Shown here: positions 41,970 through 50,801 of the stretch, in pieces
Layout of the letters: every line of letters begins with the position of its first letter
Position numbering within the stretch: the first letter of the stretch is position 1
Assembly (NCBI GenBank): GCA_035934555.1
Contig: DASYXT010000126.1
Coordinates: 1-64,000, forward strand
DNA: 64,000 nt
Direction: 5' to 3'
Source of the DNA: DASYXT01 sp035934555
GTDB taxonomy: Bacteria; Verrucomicrobiota; Verrucomicrobiia; Limisphaerales; UBA8199
Position numbers and translations under genes: made by a program
Notes under the pieces: generated by a model
What the model saw: only the letters and a program-made list of their open reading frames with translations
Database searches by the model: none
What the model was told of the DNA's origin: nothing

Positions 41970-42368
41970 CGCTGCGGCCTTCGCTTCCTTATTATGCTCG
42001 CTGTAGCTGATCAGGGCGGCCCCGAGCATAATCAGGATGACGCCCAGCCAGCGGAGCGAGGAGACCTGCTCGTGCAGGAACAACATCGCCGCCAGCGTCG
42101 CAAACACAAAGCTCAGCGCGGTCAGTGGCCACAAAAAACTGATATCGCTGCGAGCCATCAGGATCAGCAGGCAGACGAAGAACAGCGCCTCGAAGAAAAC
42201 CCCCAGCAGGATGCGGCCATTGGTCACACCGGCTTTGACGACGCGCACAGCGTCGCTCGCCGAGGAGAGCTTGATTTCGCCGATTTGGGTCATGCCTTTC
42301 TTGAGCAGCACCACGCCGGTGCTCTCAAAGACAAGACCAATCAGGAGAATGAGCAGTAATTTAGACAT
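41931..42368 (-). CDS. Small DMT-superfamily (EamA/SMR-like) transporter
   Basis: A 145-residue membrane protein with four TM helices ('LLLILLIGLVFESTGVVLLK', 'LLGVFFEALFFVCLLILMA', 'FLWPLTALSFVFATLAAMLF', 'RWLGVILIMLGAALISY'), one EamA half in length, so it probably works as a dimer. ATG 42368 has AGGA 9 bases upstream; a GTG at 42374 would overlap the hpnK stop. The last 12 residues come from repeat R1. It is the last gene of the yicC-gmk-to-hpnK run. The substrate is unknown; lipid or lipid-linked sugar flipping is possible because of the hopanoid context. Confidence 0.75.
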   Translation of the reverse strand: MSKLLLILLIGLVFESTGVVLLKKGMTQIGEIKLSSASDAVRVVKAGVTNGRILLGVFFEALFFVCLLILMARSDISFLWPLTALSFVFATLAAMLFLHEQVSSLRWLGVILIMLGAALISYSEHNKEAKAAARSADFSPQRQSN

Positions 42369-42370
42369 TG

Positions 42371-43189
42371 TCACAAATCCTGGTAGCGGATCAAATTGAC
42401 GCCAAGTTGTTGAACCAGGGCGCGAGCGCGTGGACTCACCAACGCGTCGAATTCGTGCTTAAACTCATCCAGCGACGGATGCGAGTAAAGCTCCGAATCA
42501 CCAACCGGCAAACGCGGCAGCAGGCGCAGAACATAATCCTCGTCCACTCTGGCGTTCTGCAGCAGGCCGAAAACGGCTTGCGTATGCCGCAGATGCCGCC
42601 GGCGCAAGAGCGGCCGGGCACGCGCGGCCAGCACATGAAAAATCATCGCGTGCGTAGCGCGGTAGCCAAGGTTTCCCGAGGCGATGCGCAGGTTGAGCCA
42701 AAACGGGTCGAAAGTGAGCCGTACCCTTTGCACGCCCAGCGCGTCCGCATCCTGCATCAAAATCCCGAAGATGACTGGGTGCAGATGCAGGTGCAAGTGC
42801 CCGTTGACGTGGTCCAGCGCCAAACCGGTGGCATGGAATTTTTCGAATTGCGCATGGATTTCGGCGCGCAACTGTTCGCGCAATGAGCGGTTAAAGAAAT
42901 AGCGGAACCCCGCCGCCACCGGACTTTCGGTAAACTCGCCGCTTTGGTTAACGAGACCCGGGATTTGGGCGCGGGACAGCGCGGCATGCCCGCAAAGGAA
43001 GGTCAGATGCAGCCCAACGCCCAGGCGCGGATTGGCCTTCGCCAGTTCGACGGCTTCGGCACAGGCCGCTTCGTTGACCATGAGGCTGGCAGTGGTGAGA
43101 ATGCCCTCGCGGTGCGCGCGCAGAATCGCTTCGTTAATCGAATGGGACCGGCCAAAATCATCCGCATTGACGATCAGGCGCTTACCCAT
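42371..43189 (-). CDS. hpnK: Hopanoid biosynthesis-associated protein HpnK (YdjC-like deacetylase fold)
   Basis: A 272-residue protein of the ChbG/HpnK family, carbohydrate deacetylase-like. Key parts are 'LIVNADDFGRSHSINEAILR' at the N-terminus (metal Asp pair near 10-11), 'LGVGLHLTFLCGHA' (His near 60) and 'LDHVNGHLHLHLHPVIFGIL' (His-rich, near 124-136). The family partners hopanoid clusters and is presumed to act on hopanoid sugar groups. It overlaps hpnD by 8 bases. No squalene-hopene cyclase lies in the window. Confidence 0.85.
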   Translation of the reverse strand: MGKRLIVNADDFGRSHSINEAILRAHREGILTTASLMVNEAACAEAVELAKANPRLGVGLHLTFLCGHAALSRAQIPGLVNQSGEFTESPVAAGFRYFFNRSLREQLRAEIHAQFEKFHATGLALDHVNGHLHLHLHPVIFGILMQDADALGVQRVRLTFDPFWLNLRIASGNLGYRATHAMIFHVLAARARPLLRRRHLRHTQAVFGLLQNARVDEDYVLRLLPRLPVGDSELYSHPSLDEFKHEFDALVSPRARALVQQLGVNLIRYQDL

Positions 43190-44045
43190 AATTGGGGGCC
43201 AGTCCGCCGAGAGCCAGCCGGCAACCGGTGCCCAGCACCAAGAGCGCCTTGTGCATTTTATTCAGCCGCGTGGGATTGGGCCCAAACACGTTGAAGCGGC
43301 GGCGCTCCAGCTTGCGCAAGAGCCGCCAATAGACCGTACCCATCAACTCAGCCGCAGCCATCGCCCGGCGATCGCCGGCCGGCAGAGTCTCGCGCGCCAG
43401 CCGGTAGAAGTGACGTGCGCGCACCGCGACCGCCCCAGCCGCGGCGGCGAACCGGTCCGAGTAGGTCAGCCGGAGGACTTCTTCCGGGTTCACGCGAAAA
43501 CGGGCCAGTTCGGCGAGCGGCAAGTAGATGCGACCGCGCTGGGCGTCGGTGCGGACATCGCGAAGAATATTCGTCAACTGCAAGGCTTTGCCCAGGTGAA
43601 CGGCGTAGGCACGGGTGGCGGGGTCACCGTATCCGAAAATCTCGATGCTTAAGAGTCCGACCACAGATGCTACACGATAACAGTAAAGCTCCAGTTGTTC
43701 ATACTCCTGATAGCGATGGATGGTGAGGTCCGTTTCCACGCCTTGCAGAAGTTCGTCGAACAGTTGAAAGGGCAACTGATATTGGCGGATGACCTGTTGC
43801 AGCTCGCGGTTGACCGCGAAGTGCGGCAGTTCATCGCCACAGGCGCGCCGCACATCGGCGCGCCACTCGGCCAAGCGCTGTTGCCGGCGTTCAACCGGAG
43901 CCGAGTCCTCATCGGCCACATCATCGACCTCACGGCAGAACGCATAAAGGGCCGACATGGCCTCCCGCTTGGGTTTGGGGAGGAGCACGAAAGCCAGCGC
44001 GAGGTTCGAGGCGCTCTTGCGGGTAATAGCCCGGCTTTCCTGCAT
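43182..44045 (-). CDS. hpnD: Presqualene diphosphate synthase HpnD (squalene/phytoene synthase family)
   Basis: A 287-residue enzyme with the two Asp-rich, Mg-diphosphate-binding motifs: DDVAD at 41-45 ('YAFCREVDDVADEDSAP') and DVRTD at 163-167 ('LTNILRDVRTDAQRGRIYLP'). It condenses two farnesyl diphosphates to presqualene diphosphate, the first step of the HpnCDE squalene route. HpnD is favoured over phytoene synthase because hpnK follows immediately. hpnC and hpnE are not in this window. Starts 3 bases after the stop of the small membrane protein gene. Confidence 0.83.
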   Translation of the reverse strand: MQESRAITRKSASNLALAFVLLPKPKREAMSALYAFCREVDDVADEDSAPVERRQQRLAEWRADVRRACGDELPHFAVNRELQQVIRQYQLPFQLFDELLQGVETDLTIHRYQEYEQLELYCYRVASVVGLLSIEIFGYGDPATRAYAVHLGKALQLTNILRDVRTDAQRGRIYLPLAELARFRVNPEEVLRLTYSDRFAAAAGAVAVRARHFYRLARETLPAGDRRAMAAAELMGTVYWRLLRKLERRRFNVFGPNPTRLNKMHKALLVLGTGCRLALGGLAPNYG

Positions 44046-44048
44046 AGC

Positions 44049-44408
44049 TTAGGGCAGCGGCTCGGGCGGTGGCGCCGGGCGTAGCGGAGGCAGCCCGCCG
44101 GTCTCGGCGAGCGTCGGATTGCGGGGCCGATGCTCGCGGTGGCGGTGACGGCGCGGTCTATGTTCCCGCGGGCGCCGGGCCAGGACGGGAGCGGGCGAGG
44201 GGGGCGGATTCTCGGAGTGCGAGCGGTGGTGCCGGTGACCAAACCGATGGAGGTGATGGCGGGGACGCTTGCGCAGAAGCACCGCCCAGAGCAGGATCAG
44301 CAGGCATACCGCTGCGAGCGGAACCAGGAACACAAGCGAATCCCGGACGAACTGCCCGAAGCTTTGCCAGGGAGTGTCAAAATCGAATTCCGCCAGGAGG
44401 CTGTTCAT
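44049..44408 (-). CDS. Small membrane protein with His/Arg-rich tail
   Basis: A 119-residue protein: a short N-terminus, one TM helix ('SLVFLVPLAAVCLLILLWAV', about 24-43), then a strongly basic tail with HHLHRFGHRHHRSHSE and RPREHRPRRHRHREHRP and a Pro-rich end. The tail would be cytoplasmic or metal/nucleic-acid binding; no family recognised. It overlaps the response regulator gene by 4 bases and precedes hpnD by 3, so it is part of the operon. Base composition is like its neighbours. Confidence 0.6.
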   Translation of the reverse strand: MNSLLAEFDFDTPWQSFGQFVRDSLVFLVPLAAVCLLILLWAVLLRKRPRHHLHRFGHRHHRSHSENPPPSPAPVLARRPREHRPRRHRHREHRPRNPTLAETGGLPPLRPAPPPEPLP

Positions 44409-45832
44409 GGCGCGAGATCCTTTCCCCCGGGCAGCACCGGTTCCCCTTCGGCTTCCCGATCGGCAATATTGAGCCGTTGCATGCGGTAACGCAACGCATG
44501 TCGGCTGAGCCTTAATTGCTCAGCAGTTTTGCCCAGGTTGAAGTGGTTTTGCACCAGCAACGACGAGATCAGCTCCCGTTCGTAGGTGGCCATAATCTCG
44601 TCCAATGAGCCGGTCGGGATGGCCTTGGGCGTCGGGCCCTTGTGCAGGCGCGCTTCGAGCTGGAAATCCGGCAGGCTGCCAGGCTGGATTTCGGGATCGT
44701 TCTCCAGGATCAGCGCCCGTTCGATCACGTTGCGCAGCTCCCGCACGTTGCCCGGCCAATGAAACAACAGCAGTTTCTCACCCGCAGCGGGTGAAAGCGC
44801 CCGCGTGGCCTTATTCATCGAAACGCTGAAAGTCTTGAGAAAATATTCCGCCAGCAGAACCACGTCGTCGCCTCGTTCACGCAGCGGCGGAAGCCGCATC
44901 TGGACGACGTTGAGGCGATGGAAGAGGTCTTCGCGAAACTGATCCTGGGAAATGGCCTTGATGATATCGCGGTTGGTGGCGGCGAGCAGCCGCACGTTGA
45001 CGCGCAACTCCTGCGTGCCGCCCACACGGGTAAACGTTCCGTCTTCGAGGAACCGCAGCAGCTTGGCCTGCAACGGCCGGCTCATGTCGGCGATTTCATC
45101 CAGGAAAATTGTCCCGCCGTCGGCTTCCTCGACCCGCCCGGGTTTTTGTTTGAGCGCACCGGTGAAGGCGCCTTTTTCGTGGCCGAACAGCTCGCTCTCC
45201 AGCAAGGTTTCTGGAATCGCGGCGCAGTTAATCCGCACGTAGCTGGCCCGCGAACGTTGACTGAGGCTGTGCAAGGCCCCCGCCACCAGTTCCTTGCCCG
45301 TGCCGCTTTCGCCCAGAATGAGGACACGGGCATCGGTAGGGGCGATGCGCTGGATGAGCTGGCGCAGTTCGCGGATTTGCGGCGACTCGCCGACGATATG
45401 CTCCAGGCGGTAGGTCTCGCTGGCCCGGGCGCGCAGGCTGGCATTTTCCTGCAGCAGCCGGTAGCGCTCGACACATCGGCCGACGGCGTGCAGCAGCTCC
45501 TCGGGAGCAAAAGGCTTGGCCAGGTAATCAATCGCGCCCGCTTTGATGGCCTCGACCGCCAGCTTGGGCGTCGCGTAAGCCGTAATCATCAGCACCGGCA
45601 GGTCCGGCCATTGCTTCCGCACTTTGGGCAAAAAATCATAGCCGCTCATCCCCCCGAGCCGGGCGTCGGTAATCACCATGAAAAACTCCTCGCTCCCCAG
45701 CAGCGCGAGAGCATCCTCGGCCGACTCAACGGCGCGAACCGAGTAGCGTTCGTCGGCGAGCATCTTCTTCAGCGACAGCCGCATGTTCTTCTCGTCATCA
45801 ACGACGAGCACGGAAGGCAGCGGCGCGCTCAT
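44405..45832 (-). CDS. Sigma-54-dependent response regulator, NtrC family
   Basis: A 475-residue protein. Receiver domain 1-120 with D12/D13 and phospho-acceptor D56 (VITDARLGGMSG). AAA+ domain about 140-380: Walker A GESGTGKE, the sigma-54 contact loop GAFTGA and Walker B GTIFLDEIADM. A C-terminal Fis-type helix-turn-helix ('HFNLGKTAEQLRLSRHALRY') ends about residue 465. It activates sigma-54 promoters after phosphorylation, presumably by the adjacent histidine kinase (ATGA overlap). The sigma-54 promoter at 31.5 kb is one possible target, but target assignment is speculative. Confidence 0.92.
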   Translation of the reverse strand: MSAPLPSVLVVDDEKNMRLSLKKMLADERYSVRAVESAEDALALLGSEEFFMVITDARLGGMSGYDFLPKVRKQWPDLPVLMITAYATPKLAVEAIKAGAIDYLAKPFAPEELLHAVGRCVERYRLLQENASLRARASETYRLEHIVGESPQIRELRQLIQRIAPTDARVLILGESGTGKELVAGALHSLSQRSRASYVRINCAAIPETLLESELFGHEKGAFTGALKQKPGRVEEADGGTIFLDEIADMSRPLQAKLLRFLEDGTFTRVGGTQELRVNVRLLAATNRDIIKAISQDQFREDLFHRLNVVQMRLPPLRERGDDVVLLAEYFLKTFSVSMNKATRALSPAAGEKLLLFHWPGNVRELRNVIERALILENDPEIQPGSLPDFQLEARLHKGPTPKAIPTGSLDEIMATYERELISSLLVQNHFNLGKTAEQLRLSRHALRYRMQRLNIADREAEGEPVLPGGKDLAP

Positions 45833-47376
45833 GAGGTTCTGGCCAATTTCATCAACGTTTTGGCAGGGAAGAGTAAAACAAAACGCGCCCCCTTTCCAAG
45901 CTCCGATTCGACTCGCACCGTCCCGCCGTACAATTCGAGGTTGTGTTTGACTGTCGCCAACCCCAACCCGGTTCCCTTTTCCTTCGTGGTATAGTACGCC
46001 TCGAAAATGCGCCCTTGCTTGTCGGCGGCAATCCCGGGCCCGTCGTCGCTAATCGCCACCTCAATGGTGTGGTCGCCCAGGGCGCGGGCGGTCACCACCA
46101 CCATGCCGCCTTTGGGCCCGAGCGCCTCGCGCGCGTTTTGCAGCACGTTGAGGAACGCCTCGGCCGCGTGACGGCGCAGCATCAGCAACGGCGGAAAACC
46201 GCCGGCGTACTGCCGAACCACCCGCACCGGGTATTCCGCCGCGGGCGGGAACACTCGCTCCAGCGCGCGGTCAAGTTCCTCGATGACGTTGAGTTTCTCG
46301 ACGTGGCCCTCGCTTAATTGGGCGTAGCCCATCACTTCTGTGATGATGCGGTCGGCCCGCTCGACTTCCTCCTGGATCATCTCGACTTGTTCGAGCGGCG
46401 CGGTTTTGTTTTCAGCGGCGGCGCGCTGGAGCGAGAAGGCGGCGTTGTTGATGATCGCCAGCGGGTTTTTCATTTGATGCGCGAATTCCGCCGCAAGCCG
46501 GCCGGCGGATTGGAGCTGGACTTCGCGCACGGCGAACTCGCGGGCTTCTTCGGCGGCCTGACGCTGGCGCTCGAGCAACACCTGCACGGCGTAACAGCCG
46601 AAGGTCATCAGCAGCAGGAGGGCCAGGCGTAGCAAGAGCGGTTCGGCGGGGTCGCCGGAGTAAATCGCGTCCATGGCGTTACGCTCGATGGGAGTGAGCC
46701 GGCCGATAATCAGGGAATCCATGATGCCCGCCAGCACGTAACAGGCGCCGATAGTCAGGTTTAACAGGAATTGAGAAGTGGCGCGCGGCACGCTCACCGC
46801 CGTGCGCACGATCAACCCAAGGAACAGCCAGTACAGCGAGCTGTTATAACCACCCGTTACCAGCGTCAGGACGCCCAGGAAAATGCCATCCACCAGCGTC
46901 ATGACGAATACGGCGCGTTCGAGCAAACGAAGTCGCAAGCGCCGCAACTTCACCAGCAATGGGACGAAAGCGACGTTGATGGCGATGTATGCCCAGATAA
47001 AGTCGCGGGCAGCTTCCAACGGCACCTCCAGCGTGCCCGTGGCTGCGCCAATCCAGGGGGTGAAATAACGCAGGAGAATCGCGATGCCCGCCAGTTTGAT
47101 CGGGAGCACAATGTGCCCTTCCATCGTCTCAATCCGCCGCAGTATCTGCCGCGGGTCCGGCGGCCGGATCCGCAATAGCTCCACCACCTGTTCAAAGAAC
47201 TGCCGCCATGCTTTGGCCCACCGACGCGACCGCACTGCCGGATAGCGCAGAAACCCTCCGGCGTCCCCGGGCGCCGGCGCCCCGGGCTGCGCCCCAGCCT
47301 GGTTGGTCGCGCTCTGCCCTGAAAACGACGGCACCGAAGCCGCGCCTTCCAGGCTGGAAGTCTTGGTGTGGCTCAT
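45829..47376 (-). CDS. Membrane sensor histidine kinase
   Basis: A 515-residue protein, start MSHTKTSSLEGAA, ATGA-overlapping coaC. About six TM helices between residues 85 and 265 form the sensor part, with no extracellular loop domain of note. The HisKA H-box is 'AAEFAHQMKNPLAIINNAAF' (H300), N-box 'FLNVLQNAREALG', and G-boxes 'DDGPGIAADKQGRIFEAYYT' and 'GTGLGLATVKHNLELYGG'. It autophosphorylates on His and passes phosphate to the NtrC-family regulator encoded next. The stimulus is unknown; the membrane-embedded sensor suggests a membrane-state or small-molecule signal. A longer frame to 47643 is a shadow of coaC. Confidence 0.9.
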   Translation of the reverse strand: MSHTKTSSLEGAASVPSFSGQSATNQAGAQPGAPAPGDAGGFLRYPAVRSRRWAKAWRQFFEQVVELLRIRPPDPRQILRRIETMEGHIVLPIKLAGIAILLRYFTPWIGAATGTLEVPLEAARDFIWAYIAINVAFVPLLVKLRRLRLRLLERAVFVMTLVDGIFLGVLTLVTGGYNSSLYWLFLGLIVRTAVSVPRATSQFLLNLTIGACYVLAGIMDSLIIGRLTPIERNAMDAIYSGDPAEPLLLRLALLLLMTFGCYAVQVLLERQRQAAEEAREFAVREVQLQSAGRLAAEFAHQMKNPLAIINNAAFSLQRAAAENKTAPLEQVEMIQEEVERADRIITEVMGYAQLSEGHVEKLNVIEELDRALERVFPPAAEYPVRVVRQYAGGFPPLLMLRRHAAEAFLNVLQNAREALGPKGGMVVVTARALGDHTIEVAISDDGPGIAADKQGRIFEAYYTTKEKGTGLGLATVKHNLELYGGTVRVESELGKGARFVLLFPAKTLMKLARTS

Positions 47377-47963
47377 CGGGGAGATTGCGGTCCTGGAGCC
47401 GTCCCGCCCGAGCCACGCCCCAGCAATGCCAACGCACGCGCCACGACCTGCTCGACCGGCCACAGGCGGCCCAGTCCCTCGTATCCGCACGAGAGCAAGC
47501 CTTCTTCCGGCCCGATAAACTCGGCGCCGCGGGCCTTCAGCGTGGCGACGTTTTGCTGCGTGGCGGGGTGCAACCACATCTTTCCGTTCATCGCCGGGGC
47601 AATTAAAATGGCTGCGCGTGGATTGAGCGCCAGGGCGACGCAACTGAGCGCGTCGTTAGCCAGCCCGAGCGCCAGCTTTGCGATCGTTTGGGCCGTCGCC
47701 GGCGCGATCAGCAGCAGGTCCGCTTCATCGGCCAGTCGAATGTGCGTCGGTTTCCATCCTTCCTCCTCGTCGTACAGGTCGGTAATGACAGGATTGCGCG
47801 AGAGGGTTTTGAAGGGCAGTGGGGTGATGAAATGGAGCGCATCGGCCGTCATGACCACATGCACCTCGCAGCCACTACGGGTGAGCTGGCTGGCCAGATC
47901 AGCCGCCTTGTACGCCGCGATGGAGCCGGTCACCCCCAGCACCACATTTTTGCCTTCAGCCAT
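47373..47963 (-). CDS. coaC: Phosphopantothenoylcysteine decarboxylase (CoaC-type flavoprotein)
   Basis: A 196-residue flavoprotein, MAEGKNVVLGVTGSIAAYKA. It has 'NVVLGVTGSIAAYKAADLAS', a candidate catalytic His in PTHIRLADEADLLLIAPAT, and the substrate clamp APAMNGKMWLHPATQQN (family pattern PxMNxxMW). It decarboxylates phosphopantothenoylcysteine to phosphopantetheine in CoA synthesis. Only the CoaC half is present; the CoaB synthetase half of the usual bifunctional CoaBC is missing here and must be elsewhere, or the downstream histidine kinase has replaced its position. Start at the second Met is preferred. Confidence 0.87.
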   Translation of the reverse strand: MAEGKNVVLGVTGSIAAYKAADLASQLTRSGCEVHVVMTADALHFITPLPFKTLSRNPVITDLYDEEEGWKPTHIRLADEADLLLIAPATAQTIAKLALGLANDALSCVALALNPRAAILIAPAMNGKMWLHPATQQNVATLKARGAEFIGPEEGLLSCGYEGLGRLWPVEQVVARALALLGRGSGGTAPGPQSPR

Positions 47964-47977
47964 AACCGTGCGTGTCT

Positions 47978-48643
47978 TCAAAATACCGGCGGCTGGACCC
48001 TGTTGCTGCGCATCTGCTCGGCCTCGACAATCGCCAGCATGCGGTGCAGGTCCTCACCGATGCTGCCGCTGAGCAGCAGGTAATCGAAGTGCTTCCACTG
48101 CGCAATTTCCTGGCGGGCCACGCTCAGCCGCTTCTGGATCACCGCGTCGGAATCGGTGCCACGCTTGCGCAAGCGTTGCTCGAGCACCGCCAGCGAGGGC
48201 GGCGTCAGGAAGACCGTCACCAGGGACTCGCGCAGCTCGAGTTCGTTTTGCGCTTTCTCGCGGATGGTCGCCGCCCCCTGCACGTCCACGTTCAGCAGGA
48301 CGTCTTTGCCTTGCCGCAGTTTGCCCAGCACTTCAGCCTTCAGCGTGCCGTAGCTGTGGCCATAAACGGTCGCGTGTTCAAGGAAGTTGCCGGCCTGGAG
48401 CCGCTTCAGGAACTGGTCCGCCGTCAGGAAGTAATAATGTGTCCCGTCGCGCTCGCCTTCCCGCGGCGGCCGAGTCGTGCAAGTAATCGCCCGTGTCATG
48501 TTCGGGCGCGCCGCCAGCAGTTGCTCGCACAAGGTGGTCTTGCCGCCGCCCGAAGGGGCGCTGATCAGCACCAGCAGCGGGCTCTTGGCCGGCGCAAGCC
48601 GCGGGGTCGTTTCCATCTGCCGTTCCGGGGTTTGCAGATTCAT
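47978..48643 (-). CDS. gmk: Guanylate kinase
   Basis: A 221-residue enzyme, start MNLQTPERQ with GGAG 9 bases upstream, 4 bases after the yicC stop. P-loop 'SAPSGGGKTTLCEQLL' (about 28-43), GMP-binding 'TRPPREGERDGTHYYFLT' and 'LNVDVQGAATIREK' are standard. It phosphorylates GMP to GDP. The gene order yicC-gmk-coaBC is widely conserved in bacteria, which supports both calls. The N-terminal 20 residues are an extra low-complexity extension. Confidence 0.93.
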   Translation of the reverse strand: MNLQTPERQMETTPRLAPAKSPLLVLISAPSGGGKTTLCEQLLAARPNMTRAITCTTRPPREGERDGTHYYFLTADQFLKRLQAGNFLEHATVYGHSYGTLKAEVLGKLRQGKDVLLNVDVQGAATIREKAQNELELRESLVTVFLTPPSLAVLEQRLRKRGTDSDAVIQKRLSVARQEIAQWKHFDYLLLSGSIGEDLHRMLAIVEAEQMRSNRVQPPVF

Positions 48644-48647
48644 CGTT

Positions 48648-49526
48648 CTACTCCACATTCTGCGCCTGTTCGCGGAATTTCTCCAACTCAGCTTTTAGCA
48701 CCACCACCTCGCGGGAAATCAAGCTGTCGTTGGCTTTCGACCCAATCGTATTCACTTCCCGGTTAATTTCCTGCGCCAGAAAATCCAGCGTCCGCCCGAC
48801 CGGTTCTTTGGTCTTCCGGCAATCGGCGAACTGGCGGAAATGGCTCTGCAGGCGCGTCAATTCCTCCGTGATGTCGGACCGATCGGCGAAATAAACCACT
48901 TCCTTCAATAACCGCTCGTCTTCACCCGGAACCTCCAGGCCGGCGCTCTTGATGCGCTCAAGCAGTTGTTGGCGATATCGTTTGGCGACCGTCGGCGCGT
49001 GCTTCTGAATCCGGCTGGTCGCCCGGCGCATCACCTCGACTCGCCGCGCCAGATCCAACGCCAGGTGCGCCCCCTCTCGTTCCCGCATCCCCACCAGCGT
49101 GCTCAGAGCCTTGCGCAGCGCCTTCTCCACCGCCGGCCAAAAGTTCTCCTCTTCGACAATCTCTTCGTCAGTTTGGAACACCCCCGGGGCGCGGGCCAGG
49201 TGGTCGAGCGTGACCGGGCCGGGCAAACGGAGCTGGCGTGACAAACGGCCCAGCTCACGCGCATAAGCCTTGGCCAGCGGCACATTCAAATGCATGCGCG
49301 CCGAAAGCTTGCTGGCGCCCGCGTGCCGCCCTACGCGCACATTGAGCCGGCCCCGCGAGACATAACGGTTAATCACATCCCGCATCGGGGCCTCCAGCAT
49401 CTCCATTTCCCGCGGCAACGCCACCGCAATTTCCGTTTGCTTGCGGTTAACCGAACTAACCTCGACGGTGATCTTGAACCCGTCCTGGGAGCTTTCCCCG
49501 CGCCCATATCCCGTCATTGATTTCAT
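48648..49526 (-). CDS. yicC: YicC family endoribonuclease-like protein
   Basis: A 292-residue protein. It starts 'MKSMTGYGRGESSQDGFKIT' with 'VEVSSVNRKQTEIAVALPRE' and ends with 'TLDFLAQEINREVNTIGSKA', the two most conserved blocks of YicC. The first gene of the run, before gmk, as in many bacteria. Escherichia coli YicC has been linked to RNA turnover, but its function here is inferred. Upstream, 96 bases separate it from the FG-GAP gene; no promoter stands out. Confidence 0.92.
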   Translation of the reverse strand: MKSMTGYGRGESSQDGFKITVEVSSVNRKQTEIAVALPREMEMLEAPMRDVINRYVSRGRLNVRVGRHAGASKLSARMHLNVPLAKAYARELGRLSRQLRLPGPVTLDHLARAPGVFQTDEEIVEEENFWPAVEKALRKALSTLVGMREREGAHLALDLARRVEVMRRATSRIQKHAPTVAKRYRQQLLERIKSAGLEVPGEDERLLKEVVYFADRSDITEELTRLQSHFRQFADCRKTKEPVGRTLDFLAQEINREVNTIGSKANDSLISREVVVLKAELEKFREQAQNVE

Positions 49527-49622
49527 CCACTCACATTATGCGAAATGGGGGGGTGGCAGGCGAACAATTTTCTTCGACTGATCCTTGTGGTTGGTGTTTC
49601 TAGAACCTGGCACTGGCAATCA

Positions 49623-50801
49623 TCAACGGTCCGGCATCGCTTCGTACCACTTCAGGTTGGCCGTGGCTGAACCGATCGCCACCACATCGAGCTTGCCATC
49701 ACCATTCAGGTCAACCACGGCACACGAAGCGGTGGTAATGCCGCCAATATCCAGATTCGTGCGCCGCCACTGCTCCCCATTTTCACCCGTCGCCAGATAA
49801 AACACCAGCCCACCGCCTTTGCCGCGATAACCGGCGATAATCTCGTCGCGACCATCTCCGTTCAAATCGGCGGTCGCCAGTGCGTGCCCATCGTCGAACG
49901 AATCATCGATGACCTGGCGTCGCCAAGTGCCATTTTGCTCGTGGTAAACGACTACCTCGTGGCCATGCCATGGCTCGATACTGCACAGGAAGCGACGGCT
50001 GCCAAGGTGACCGACCGCTACATCGCTGGCGCCGCACTTTGGCCAGGGCGCTGGATCGCCCGGGGTGAGCAAGATTCGCGTCCATCGGCCATTGCGCTCG
50101 AGTTTATAGCGCGCGATGCCTCCAAAACTGGCGGTCAGAATTTGGTCGCGATGGTCGCCATCCCAATCCACCACACAAAGGCCGTGCATGATACCGGGGT
50201 TGTCGTTGCTGATGAGTGTGCGCCGCCACTCACCGGGCCGGTAATAGACCAGCGGGGTCTGGGAACGGTAATCCGGCGGCGAACTTTGGGCATCAGTCAG
50301 AGGCGCATCCAGCACAACCGGGCGTCCGCTGTCGTCAATGTCGGCGAGGCGCAACCGGTGAGATGTCGGTACCCGGTCAATCTCCCGAATGCTCCAAGGC
50401 TGGCGGACATCCGCGCCCGGTTCGAGCAGCCACACATTCCCGGTACTGCGCCTGGCATCGTTGGAAAAGCCGCTGGCCAGTACAATCTCCTCCCGGCCGC
50501 CGGAGTTCAGGACCACGCAGTTGATCATCTCGGTCAAATTCGACGCCAGCACATGGCGCTGCCAGCCAGGATTCTCGTACCAAACCAACTCCGGGATGCC
50601 GCTGGCTAGCGCGATGAGGTCTGGCTTGCCATCCTGGTTGAGGTCGGCGACGACCACTTGATAACCGCCCCTGAGGTTCGTCGCGATGGTGTGCTCCACG
50701 AACCGAAGGTTGGCAGCCGCGCCCACCGTCGTCACAGTGGATAGCCCTATCAGGCCAACCAACCATTGATTGGCTACGGCCCGCTTGAGAAGGAACCGCA
50801 T
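49623..50801 (-). CDS. Exported FG-GAP/VCBS repeat protein
   Basis: A 392-residue protein with a signal peptide ('NQWLVGLIGLSTVTTVGAAA') and several calcium-binding-like repeats of the pattern DxNxDGxxD: 'VVVADLNQDGKPDLIALASG', 'ADLNGDGRDEIIAGYRGKGG' and 'VVDLNGDGKLDVVAIGSATA'. Together they should form a beta-propeller outside the cytoplasm. Its ATG overlaps the trpB stop by one base (TAATG), an odd pairing with a biosynthetic gene. It may only be expressed by read-through. Function unknown. Confidence 0.82.
   Translation of the reverse strand: MRFLLKRAVANQWLVGLIGLSTVTTVGAAANLRFVEHTIATNLRGGYQVVVADLNQDGKPDLIALASGIPELVWYENPGWQRHVLASNLTEMINCVVLNSGGREEIVLASGFSNDARRSTGNVWLLEPGADVRQPWSIREIDRVPTSHRLRLADIDDSGRPVVLDAPLTDAQSSPPDYRSQTPLVYYRPGEWRRTLISNDNPGIMHGLCVVDWDGDHRDQILTASFGGIARYKLERNGRWTRILLTPGDPAPWPKCGASDVAVGHLGSRRFLCSIEPWHGHEVVVYHEQNGTWRRQVIDDSFDDGHALATADLNGDGRDEIIAGYRGKGGGLVFYLATGENGEQWRRTNLDIGGITTASCAVVDLNGDGKLDVVAIGSATANLKWYEAMPDR

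Noticed and set aside
44918..45994. Plus-strand open frame of 358 residues opposite the NtrC-family regulator
   Set aside because: The regulator has every family motif; the antisense frame has none.
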